Shown here: one piece after another, positions 57,086 to 64,000 of the stretch
Position numbering within the stretch: position 1 is the first letter of the stretch
How the letters are laid out: each line of letters starts with the position of its first letter
Source: Spirochaetales bacterium Spiro_07
Lineage (GTDB): Bacteria > Spirochaetota > Spirochaetia > Treponematales > Treponemataceae
Assembly: GCA_001603145.1 (NCBI GenBank)
Contig: LVBI01000004.1
Span: 30,567 to 94,566 of the forward strand
DNA length: 64,000 nt
Direction of reading: 5' to 3'
The notes under the pieces: generated by a model
The model's input: only the letters and a program-made list of their open reading frames with translations
Databases searched by the model: none
Told to the model about the DNA's origin: nothing
Program-made: the position numbers and the translations under genes

Positions 57086-59584
57086 TTATGGACGTGTGTA
57101 TGTCTTGCTGTCAGAAAGGGCAGTGTTTGTTGCTCTTTCCTCATTGTAGGCATTCTTGTAAACAGAGAACTCTACAATGTAAGAACCAGGAACAAACTGA
57201 CCAGCTGCTGCGTTCTTGTTGTGTGACAAGTCATTCCATATATATGTTCCTACATACTGGGCACAGTATTCTTTATTACTGTTGTTCGGTTCAGAACCAG
57301 CTGATACATCAGTGATACCATTTGCAGGAATATCATAAGAATTATTCCATGATGAATACATTCCAGAAACTCTTCCTGTACTAGAAGCCTTCCGTGTATT
57401 ATAGAATTGCTGGCCTGCTTCTGGTCCACAAGCCCAATACCATGCTGCTCTAAGAGAGCTTGAATCTGAATTGCCGGAACCTTCTGCCAAGCTGCTTGCA
57501 AAGCTCCATGTTGCAGCATCATAGTTGCCAGACTGGTTTATGCCTCTTGTAGCACCAAGCCAACCTGTAGCATCTGTAGAAGAAACATTTTTATTCTTGT
57601 AAACACGGTCATAGATGAATTTGTTTTCAACATCACTTGTAATGGTCATAAGATAACCATGCAAACCGTTGAATTTATTGGATTCTGCCTTAGCTGCATT
57701 GTATGCTGTATCCCAACTCTTATCACCTTGTGAAGTTTTATTTGGGAAATCAATTATCTTGTAGAAGCTTCCATTAAAGTATGTTACACCATTGCTTTGT
57801 ATTTCGGAGAAAGGCACAGTCTGCAAGTTAACACTTACTTTAACGTTAGTACCGTGGAAAGTGATTCCAGCGAGATATGCGTCTGCATTCTGAGAAGAAA
57901 TATTACCAGAAGCTGATTTGAACTGTACATATCTATACTGTTCGCTCGTGCTTAGAGATTCTCCCTTTTCACCGTCTTTAAACTCTATGTTTCCGTTTGC
58001 TGCGTATGGTACAGCCATATCAAAATTAGCACCAGTCAGAGTTGTTGATGGAACTGTAAAGTAGCCGCCGTCAACAAATATGCTGAAATATGTTCCGCCC
58101 TCCAAGACATGACCATCGCCCAATGTGAATGTATTTCCGTTGCCCCAGATAGGTACTTCTGGTAAGCTTACAGAACCGATTACGACAACATACGAACCGT
58201 TTTTGCCAACATTGAGAGAACTGTTGCGGTTGCTGTTCAAAAGCTTGAACTTACCTGCATCAGCATAATCGCCAGAAACAGATTCTGCAACGTGTGTTCC
58301 GTTCTGTGTTGCGCCTGCTGCAATGAGCGTAATTGCTTCTGCACTTGCAGTGCTTATGCTGCCGGTCAAGTTTACGACAGGAGAAGTAAATGAATTGAGC
58401 CAGATGCCGTTGTCTGTCTTATCGCCAACAGTCGGGTTGCCAGAAACCTTTATAGCTACGTTTGCCGGCTGTCCAGATGTACTTCTGTTAAAGCCGACAA
58501 CATCAGTTGTAACAGTTCCGCCGTTAAGCTGAAGCGTTACGTTGCCTATAAGGTTGGTGCCGTTTCCGTTGTAACCGTATATATTAGAGAGAGAGCCGCC
58601 TTCCATTGTAATAATGCAATCTGTCGCTGGAATGCCGGTATTGTTGATGTTGCCGGAACCGCCTGCAAAAAGCGTGTAATCTGTCAAATCTTGATAATCG
58701 GCAGCAGCATTTATAGCTGAAAGCGCAATTTCATTGCCGTTGACGCCTCTGAAATAAACCATTGTCTTGTTGGCACTGTTTTTCTTTACAGTGACATTCA
58801 TTCCGTTTGCGTAAATTCTGTGGCCTTCAATATAAGGTGCAGGACTCCATAATGCTTTTGCTGTAACGTCTTCTGTTTTTGCGTTCGGCTCCCAGCTTGT
58901 TAAATCTGCACCTGTTAATGGGTCAAACCAACCTGTAAAGTAATAGTTGTCTTTTACCAAGTCGCTGCCATCTGGAAGATCTGCACCTTCTTCGACGTTG
59001 AACGAATTTGGAGCTTCTACTTTCATTACACCGCCGTCCAAATCATAAGTAATTCTACGCTCTGTGGCAGCAAGCTGTGTTACAGAAACTGTCCAGACTT
59101 TTTCTGTTCCGTCTTGAGCCTTAACTGTATATACAACACTAGAAGTAAAGTCTTGTGCTTCGCCAGAAGCAGGAAGTATGCTAGCGCCTGGAGAAACTTC
59201 AATAGTTGGTTTAAGAGATCTCAAATTTTCTGCTGTAAGAGTGTTAAATGGATAAGATACAGTGACTGTACCGGCGTCTTCTGCTGATACAGCATTGCCA
59301 TCTAAATTTGTAGTAAAATGAGCAGCAACTGAAGGATTGTCTGCCAATTTAAATGAGAAAGATAAAATTTCTTTATTTGACGAAAGCTGTGCTGCAGGTG
59401 TTGAAGCAGCGGGAGAGCTACCAGAACCTTCCGCTTCTTCAGCTGGGCCGGAAGCAGCGCCGCCACCGCCTCCACCACCGCCGCCTCCGCCACCGCAAGA
59501 GGTAAGGCTGACAGAGATTAAGCTGACAATAGCCAATATAACAACAAAAAGTTTGAAAAAGTCATTGATACGTGTGAATTTCAT
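57086..59584 (-). CDS. C-type-lectin-like surface lipoprotein 1
   Basis: 832 residues from the ATG at 59584 (MKFTRINDFFKLF; AAGGATGG upstream). Lipoprotein signal ending SLISVSLTSC, followed at once by 12 glycines. Then a DUF5018-like domain (ILSFSFKLADNPSVAAHF...VVYTVKAQDGTEKVWTVSVT, about 80-185), an InlB-type repeat (RRITYDLDGGVMKVE...YYFTGWFDPLTGADL, about 190-255), a long beta-rich middle with GSGNINNTG and NIYGYNGNGTN, and a C-terminal C-type-lectin-like domain: SWDTAYNAAKAESNKFNGLH, GYLMTITSDVENKFIYD, WLGATRG, WYWACGPEAG, EPNNSNKEYCAQYVGTYIWN. It is probably exposed on the outer surface. Paralogue of the gene at 60497; no reverse transcriptase or template repeat is visible here. Confidence 0.85.
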   Translation of the reverse strand: MKFTRINDFFKLFVVILAIVSLISVSLTSCGGGGGGGGGGGGAASGPAEEAEGSGSSPAASTPAAQLSSNKEILSFSFKLADNPSVAAHFTTNLDGNAVSAEDAGTVTVSYPFNTLTAENLRSLKPTIEVSPGASILPASGEAQDFTSSVVYTVKAQDGTEKVWTVSVTQLAATERRITYDLDGGVMKVEAPNSFNVEEGADLPDGSDLVKDNYYFTGWFDPLTGADLTSWEPNAKTEDVTAKALWSPAPYIEGHRIYANGMNVTVKKNSANKTMVYFRGVNGNEIALSAINAAADYQDLTDYTLFAGGSGNINNTGIPATDCIITMEGGSLSNIYGYNGNGTNLIGNVTLQLNGGTVTTDVVGFNRSTSGQPANVAIKVSGNPTVGDKTDNGIWLNSFTSPVVNLTGSISTASAEAITLIAAGATQNGTHVAESVSGDYADAGKFKLLNSNRNSSLNVGKNGSYVVVIGSVSLPEVPIWGNGNTFTLGDGHVLEGGTYFSIFVDGGYFTVPSTTLTGANFDMAVPYAANGNIEFKDGEKGESLSTSEQYRYVQFKSASGNISSQNADAYLAGITFHGTNVKVSVNLQTVPFSEIQSNGVTYFNGSFYKIIDFPNKTSQGDKSWDTAYNAAKAESNKFNGLHGYLMTITSDVENKFIYDRVYKNKNVSSTDATGWLGATRGINQSGNYDAATWSFASSLAEGSGNSDSSSLRAAWYWACGPEAGQQFYNTRKASSTGRVSGMYSSWNNSYDIPANGITDVSAGSEPNNSNKEYCAQYVGTYIWNDLSHNKNAAAGQFVPGSYIVEFSVYKNAYNEERATNTALSDSKTYTRP

Positions 59585-59820
59585 AAGTACCATCCTTGGT
59601 CTATAAAATAATTGCAGTTTCCCGCACACATCAACATCTAAAGTAATTATATGCGGGTAAGCACTAAAATACTTCTAACTGCTAGTATAAATTTACAATA
59701 GTTTACACCAGTCAGAAGAAACCAGATTCCTTCCACCTAGATTCAGATTATATACCATAAAACATGAAAAATCTCTACAAAATCTCTAAAATATCTAATA
59801 TTTTACATTACTTTACAAAC
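59585..59820 (-). promoter_or_regulatory. Conserved leader of lectin-like gene 1
   Basis: About 235 bp upstream of the start align closely with the leader of the paralogue (63029-63262). Shared parts (minus strand): TTTGTAAA near the far end, TGGTATATAATCTG, GAAGGA(A/G)TCTGGTT-like stretch, GACTGGTG/GACCTGTG, and a CCCGCA / TGCGGG hairpin 40-75 nt before the start, whose stem differs slightly but stays paired in both copies. Confidence 0.6.
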
Positions 59821-59860
59821 ATACCAAGAAATTTATCAATTTTGAGGTTGCGTTTTCAGT

Positions 59861-60430
59861 GAAAAAACACCGGCTCCGCGTCAATTGCGAGGAACGAAGT
59901 GACGAAGCAATCCAACAAAGCAGCTGTGTCATTGCCGTGCTCGCTTGAAACTTCGTTGCGAATGACACGGCAATCTTACTGATGCACACACATGCTTTCG
60001 GGCGGCGAAGCACGGTTCAAAACCGCGCAATATTGCGCTATGCACTGTTTTTCTTTTCGCAGCAGTTTAATCTACAAATAAAGTTTAATCCGCGAAAAGT
60101 GACGATTTTGCTTCGCAAAATCTCAAGTAATGGTACAAAGCTCCTATTTAAAGATGTGCACCAGTTACAAGATTCCGCAAGAAATCTTGGCGTTTTGCCC
60201 GATAAGACCAATTCCGTAGATTAAGCTACTGCAAAACGCGCACTCCGCCGCCCTACGCTTTTGTACATACGCCCAAAAAGCGCGTCTTTGTGCACCAGTT
60301 ACCAGTTTGTGCGTAAGCACAAACTGGGCGTTTTGCCAGCAAAGCTCAAAATTTTTAGATTGAGCCCAATGCAAAACGCAAACGCAAATGCAAAAAAAGC
60401 CCCCTTGAGGCAATGCTCAAGAGGGCGGTG
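59861..60430. repeat. Hairpin-repeat cluster between the two lectin-like genes
   Basis: No supported gene. ATTGCGAGGAACG...CGAAGCAATCC (59886-59912), GTCATTGCCGTG...CACGGCAATCTT (59929-59977), the GCTTCCGGG-like linker (GCTTTCGGGC at 59994) and ACCGCGCAATATTGCGC (60022). Then a complete twin element 60053-60239 matching the one at 37300-37490, and a second-half element 60302-60379: inner stem CCAGTTTGTGC / GCACAAACTGG and outer stem GCGTTTTGC / GCAAAACGC. Finally the 3' hairpin of lectin-like gene 2 (60399-60428). Confidence 0.75.
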
Positions 60431-60496
60431 CATGTTGGTTAATGCTTAGTTTTTGCTATACACGCGCTCTGCGTGAAGGGCAGTCGCATCTGCCTT

Positions 60497-63028
60497 TTAA
60501 GCTGGTTGCCCATTTTTTGCTTCGTATGGCGTAAACTCCGTGATATAGTAGTGTATCTGCCAACGCCCCTGGCTGGTGCTGTATCCCTTGCCCTTTTCGT
60601 TTGCATCATTCCATACATAGCGGCCAGTATACTGAGTATAATACTCATTATCTTTCTGTTCGCTAAAATTTTTGTTCTTATTGTTCGGCTCGTAATCAGC
60701 TTCACCTCTACCTGCCGAACCATTGTAGTACCACTCAATTCCATTTAATGCACAGTCTTTTGGATTTGACCAAGACGAATACATTCCAGGTGCTCTATGA
60801 GATATATTATCCTTAGGATAGCGAGCTGTTGTGTAGAATATTTTTCCCGCTTCTGGACCGCATGCCCATGCCCAACAATCATTGAGTTCGTCAGCTCCCC
60901 AAGTAGCCTTTCCGTTCTTGTTCAGTGTTTCATTCCATCCCCATGTAGAAGCGTCATAACCGTTTCTTGGCGTAATGCGTGTACCGCCAATCCATGAACC
61001 AACTTGGTCGGGGTCAGCATTTTCTCCAAATATCTTGTCGTAGACGAACTTGTTTTCCGCATCTGATGTAATAGTCATAAGATAGCCCTGAAGACCATTG
61101 AAGGTCTGTGCTTTTGCTTCATTATATGCTTCTGGCCAAGACTTACCTCCTGTATTAAACTTGGCACTCTTTTTGTAGAAGCTTCCGTCCAAATAGAACA
61201 CGTCCGTATTAAGAGTGTAACCTGCGCCAGTTATAGGAACAGTCTCAAGATTAATGCGTACTTTTACACGTGCTTCTTCGTTTGGTTTTCTGATTGCATG
61301 AAAGTGAATCTTGCTCAGGAAAGTGTCTGCATTCTCAGCTGTAATATTTCCTGTTGCAGAAGTAAACTGTATATAGCGATACTTCTTGCCTGCATACAAA
61401 GTGTTGTCATAGCCATCTTCCAAAAAGTTTTCATCAAGAGGAATACCCATGTCAAAATTCGCATCTGGCAAATTTGTTTCCGTTACAGTAAGGAAACCGC
61501 CGTCCGCAAAGACAGAGAATATTGTTCCTCCGCTATTGACGTTTCCTGTACCAAGTGTAAATTCATCATTGCCAATCCATTTTACATTGGCAGGATCTGG
61601 AAGACTAAAACTGCCAATCGTAATGATGTTGCTTCCACGCGCATTTACGTTAACCACTGCATGTGTATCATCACGCAAGAGCTTAAACTTGCCGGCAACA
61701 GCCTTGCCACTGGCAAATGTTGCAACAATTGTGTCTTCACTTATGTGTGAATGGTCTGCTATGAGTGTAATTGCTTCTGCGTTTGCAGAACTTAGGCTGT
61801 CATTTATTGTAACAATCTGTGATGTCAAAGAATTGAGCCAGACACCTTTATCAGTTTTGTTACCAATAGTCGGGTTGCCGGAAATATTTACAGCTACACT
61901 TGCCGGTTGCCCAGATTGGTTTCTGTTAAAACCGACTACATTATTTGTAACAGTACCGCCGTTAAGCTCAATAAATACGTTTCCTACGAGGTTAGTTCCA
62001 TTACCGTTGTAACCATAAATATTAGAGAGAGTTCCGTCTTCCACTATAATGTTACAGTCTGTTATTGGAATATTGATATTGTTGATGTTTCCAGAACCGC
62101 CAGCGAAAAGTGAGTAACCTGTCAAATCTTGATAGTTAGCAGCTATATTTATTGCAGAAAGTGCAATTTCGTTGCCGCTGATACTGTTATTTTCTCTGAA
62201 ATAAACCATTGTCTTGTTGCTGCTGTTTTTCTTTACCGCAACATTCATTCCGTTTGCGAATATTCTGTTGCCTTCAATATAAGGGGCAGGACTCCAGTTT
62301 GCTCTTACACGCACATCTTCGTTTTTTTGGTTTGCGCCCCAACCAGATATAGCAGAGCCTGTTGATTGATCTGTCCAACCAGTAAAGTACCAGTTATCCT
62401 TTACAATTTCACCGTTTTCTGGAAGCGCTGCACCTTCTTCAACGTTGTATTTGCTAGGAGCTGTTACTGAAAATTTACCACCATCCAAATCGTATGTAAT
62501 AGAACGTTCTGTGGCAGCAAGCTGTGTTACAGAAACTGTCCAGACTTTTTCTGTTCCGTCTTGAGCCTTAACCGTATATACAACATCAGTAGAAAAGTCT
62601 TGCACTTCGCCAGAGTGTGGAGTAATGCTTGCACCGGCTGAAACTTCAATAATCGGTATAAGTGTTTTCAAATCCTCGTTTGTAAGCGATTCAAATGGAT
62701 AAGTTACAGTGACTGTTGCAACACCATCTACTGTGGTAGGGTTGCCGTTTAAATTTTCACCGATAGCAGTTGCAATGGCTGGGTTGTTTGACTGCGTGAA
62801 CACAAAAGACAGAATTTCTGCGTTTGACGACAGAACAGGTGCAGGAGCAACGGTTTCCTCTGTTGCTTCTTCACTTGTAGTTTCTGTAGGACCAACAGCA
62901 GCACCGCCGCTTCCGCCACCACCGCCGCCTCCGCCGCCGCAAGAGGTTAAGCTGACAGAGATTAAGCTAATAATAGCTAATGTAACAATAAAAAGTTTGA
63001 AAAAATCATTGATACGTTTGAATTTCAT
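60497..63028 (-). CDS. C-type-lectin-like surface lipoprotein 2
   Basis: 843 residues from the ATG at 63028 (MKFKRINDFFKLF). Paralogue of the gene at 57086, with the same order: lipobox SLISVSLTSC, a glycine run, a DUF5018-like domain (ILSFVFTQSNNPAIATAIGE), an InlB-type repeat (RSITYDLDGGKFSVTAPSKY, WYFTGWTDQSTGSAI), a beta-rich middle, and a C-type-lectin-like end (SWPEAYNEAKAQTFNGLQ, GYLMTITSDAENKFVYD, WIGGTRITPRNG, DCWAWACGPEAGK, EPNNKNKNFSEQKDNEYYTQ, YVWNDANEKG). The glycine run here is shorter and broken by Ser. The two middle regions have diverged most, apart from one 78-bp stretch that is nearly identical (62508-62585). Confidence 0.85.
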   Translation of the reverse strand: MKFKRINDFFKLFIVTLAIISLISVSLTSCGGGGGGGGGSGGAAVGPTETTSEEATEETVAPAPVLSSNAEILSFVFTQSNNPAIATAIGENLNGNPTTVDGVATVTVTYPFESLTNEDLKTLIPIIEVSAGASITPHSGEVQDFSTDVVYTVKAQDGTEKVWTVSVTQLAATERSITYDLDGGKFSVTAPSKYNVEEGAALPENGEIVKDNWYFTGWTDQSTGSAISGWGANQKNEDVRVRANWSPAPYIEGNRIFANGMNVAVKKNSSNKTMVYFRENNSISGNEIALSAINIAANYQDLTGYSLFAGGSGNINNINIPITDCNIIVEDGTLSNIYGYNGNGTNLVGNVFIELNGGTVTNNVVGFNRNQSGQPASVAVNISGNPTIGNKTDKGVWLNSLTSQIVTINDSLSSANAEAITLIADHSHISEDTIVATFASGKAVAGKFKLLRDDTHAVVNVNARGSNIITIGSFSLPDPANVKWIGNDEFTLGTGNVNSGGTIFSVFADGGFLTVTETNLPDANFDMGIPLDENFLEDGYDNTLYAGKKYRYIQFTSATGNITAENADTFLSKIHFHAIRKPNEEARVKVRINLETVPITGAGYTLNTDVFYLDGSFYKKSAKFNTGGKSWPEAYNEAKAQTFNGLQGYLMTITSDAENKFVYDKIFGENADPDQVGSWIGGTRITPRNGYDASTWGWNETLNKNGKATWGADELNDCWAWACGPEAGKIFYTTARYPKDNISHRAPGMYSSWSNPKDCALNGIEWYYNGSAGRGEADYEPNNKNKNFSEQKDNEYYTQYTGRYVWNDANEKGKGYSTSQGRWQIHYYITEFTPYEAKNGQPA

Positions 63029-63593
63029 AAGCACCATCCTTGGTCCAAAAATATTTGCAGTTCCCGTGCACATCAGCACACAAGCAATTATATGCGGGGA
63101 AACATTAATATGCTTCTAACAGTAAGTGTAAAGCTACAATAGCTTGCACAGGTCAGAAGAACCAATCTCCTTCCACCCAATTCCAGATTATATACCATAA
63201 AACATATAAAATATCTACAAAATCTCCAATTTGTCCAATGTTTTACAATAATTTACAAACTTGAACGGTCATTCACGCACTTGCTGTTTCTGTCATGGGG
63301 CTGTCTAAAAAATTTGTCATGCTGAATTTTTTTCAACATCTACAATATTTAGTGTTCAGAGCTTGAAACAAGTTTAGGATGGCATAGATTATGAACTTCT
63401 TGGACGGCTCCATTTTTCATTTGATTTGTGTAAAGATTATCGGCCGAAAATGACAAAATGCTAAGCCCGGTAACACTGAAATATCAAATCCGATAATGCT
63501 AAAATAATGTTATCGCTCTTGATGTACACTGTCGCATGGTTCGCTTTATAAAAAATGCTTGCTCTTTTTAAAATTTGACCTTAGAATATTACT
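63029..63593. other. Leader of lectin-like gene 2, dispersed repeats and PilZ promoter
   Basis: 63029-63262 is the conserved leader shared with the paralogue. 63292-63400 holds the repeat modules GTCATGGGGCTGTCTAAA and GTCATGCTGAATTTTTTTC also seen at 42700 and 3730. The rest up to 63558 shows nothing further that I recognise. Confidence 0.55.
63559..63587 (+). promoter_or_regulatory. Promoter of the probable PilZ gene, predicted leaderless
   Basis: TTGCTC (63559-63564), 17 bp, TAGAAT (63582-63587), then 6 nt to the ATG at 63594. Confidence 0.65.
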
Positions 63594-64000
63594 ATGAATC
63601 TGCACGAGAATACTGATTTCGGGCGAAAAGTTTTTTTCCTCAATACTACGTATGACTTTCAGCAGACAGTTGTGCCTGCATTGTTCAACAAAGAATATGA
63701 AGTTTATACAATAAATGATTATCGCCGTGCCAAGTCTATTCTCAAGAATTTTCCTGATTCGATTTGCTTTATCGATGTAGATGACGGGTTAACGCCGAAC
63801 GGCTGGTTTAATTTTATGGACAGCTTTGAGAATGACGAGATGCTGTCTACAATCTTTTTGGGAATTATTTCTTCGAGCTTGGGCTATGCCCAGAAAATGC
63901 ATTTCCTTATGCAGTCTGTAGTTCCGGCCGGTTTCATCGGCTTGAATCAGCCGCATGATGATTTAATAGAACAAATAAGAAGCATTTTGGATTTGAACGG
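63594..64000 (+). CDS. Probable PilZ-domain protein, N-terminal part (cut by window edge)
   Basis: 135 codons visible, MNLHENTDFGRKVFFLNTTY, still open at 64000. The part shown looks like a degenerate receiver-type domain: KVFFLNTT, an acidic pair in SICFIDVDDGLTPNGWFNFM, then STIFLGIISSS and GFIGLNQPHDDLIEQI. In treponemes this arrangement is typical of the N-terminus of proteins that end in a cyclic-di-GMP-binding PilZ domain, but that domain lies outside the window, so the name is an inference. It fits the HD-GYP and EAL proteins at 46067 and 48840. Start set by ATG 6 nt after the -10 box. Confidence 0.6.
   Translation, partial: MNLHENTDFGRKVFFLNTTYDFQQTVVPALFNKEYEVYTINDYRRAKSILKNFPDSICFIDVDDGLTPNGWFNFMDSFENDEMLSTIFLGIISSSLGYAQKMHFLMQSVVPAGFIGLNQPHDDLIEQIRSILDLN

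Noticed and set aside
59460..59502. Phase-variable homopolymer in the glycine run of the lectin-like lipoproteins
   Set aside because: The 12 glycine codons are mixed GGN codons, not a single-base or perfect short repeat, so slipped-strand switching is not strongly expected, although length differs between the two paralogues.
33630..60379. Integron attC sites and gene cassettes
   Set aside because: The folded shape is similar, but the ends do not show the RYYYAAC and GTTRRRY core sites; the one GTTAGGC (37125) is only a hairpin loop. No integrase gene is seen.
57086..63028. Diversity-generating retroelement using the C-type-lectin-like ends as variable targets
   Set aside because: The fold and lipoprotein nature recall T. 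denticola TvpA, but there is no reverse transcriptase, no accessory gene and no template repeat matching the gene ends in this window. It should be checked outside the window.
62709..63119. Proline-rich plus-strand frame opposite lectin-like gene 2
   Set aside because: Antisense of the glycine run and lipoprotein start; composition is an artefact of GGN codons.

Overview
This window looks like the chromosome of an anaerobic, host-associated Treponema (spirochete). The grounds are a long series of housekeeping genes with spirochete-style content: Rex, a PTS reduced to regulatory parts, GAF, HD-GYP, EAL and a probable PilZ protein, BspA-type leucine-rich repeats, and surface lipoproteins with a C-type-lectin-like end. 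Base composition is about 45% GC and the genes are tightly packed on both strands. No rRNA, tRNA, CRISPR array, phage or transposase gene was recognised. Species cannot be decided from the sequence alone. Layout: 1-1522 is the front part of a GAF-repeat sensor that runs off the left edge. 1523-5046 holds rex with two Rex-type operators, then serC-serA (serine synthesis). 5100-6340 is an AT-rich cassette: an XRE regulator, a palindrome and three small proteins, one a double zinc ribbon. 6398-23040 holds a CPBP protease, a GerMN protein, ptsI, der-merR-rsm22, an acyl-CoA ligase, a small membrane protein, recQ, a lytic transglycosylase with a radical-SAM protein, a PTS IIA protein and hypothetical genes. 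23177-28994 is an alpha-glucan operon: malQ and a giant GH13 protein with a histone-H1-like tail. 29038-36644 holds mnmG, an aminoacyl-lipid-transferase-like protein, thrC, an adenosine-deaminase-family protein and pepF. 36645-39165 is repeat-rich and contains a BspA gene without a normal start. 39166-45296 holds an RlmI-like methyltransferase, miaA, a glycosyltransferase, an exonuclease and a phosphohexomutase. 45328-45997 is a small inserted segment between 50-bp direct repeats, carrying a PBECR-like nuclease gene and a probable small RNA. 46067-56568 holds HD-GYP, ankyrin and EAL proteins, argG with a fossil second 3' end, an acyltransferase, a DUF6062-like protein and a flavinylated fumarate-reductase-like lipoprotein. 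56640-63260 holds two paralogous lectin-like lipoproteins with conserved leaders, among hairpin repeats. 63594-64000 is the start of a PilZ-type protein. Main unusual signals: (1) At about 16 genes the -10 box lies only 6-8 nt before the start codon, with a -35 box usually 16-18 nt upstream of it, which predicts widespread leaderless mRNAs; this also fixes several start codons. (2) A family of paired inverted hairpins (twin-hairpin, REPIN-like) shows complementary stem changes between copies and clusters around surface-protein genes. (3) The nuclease/small-RNA segment at 45328-45997 could be an undescribed toxin-antitoxin-like mini-element. (4) The last 19 codons of argG occur a second time downstream with synonymous changes, suggesting allele replacement. 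All family calls come from reading motifs by eye; no database search was run.
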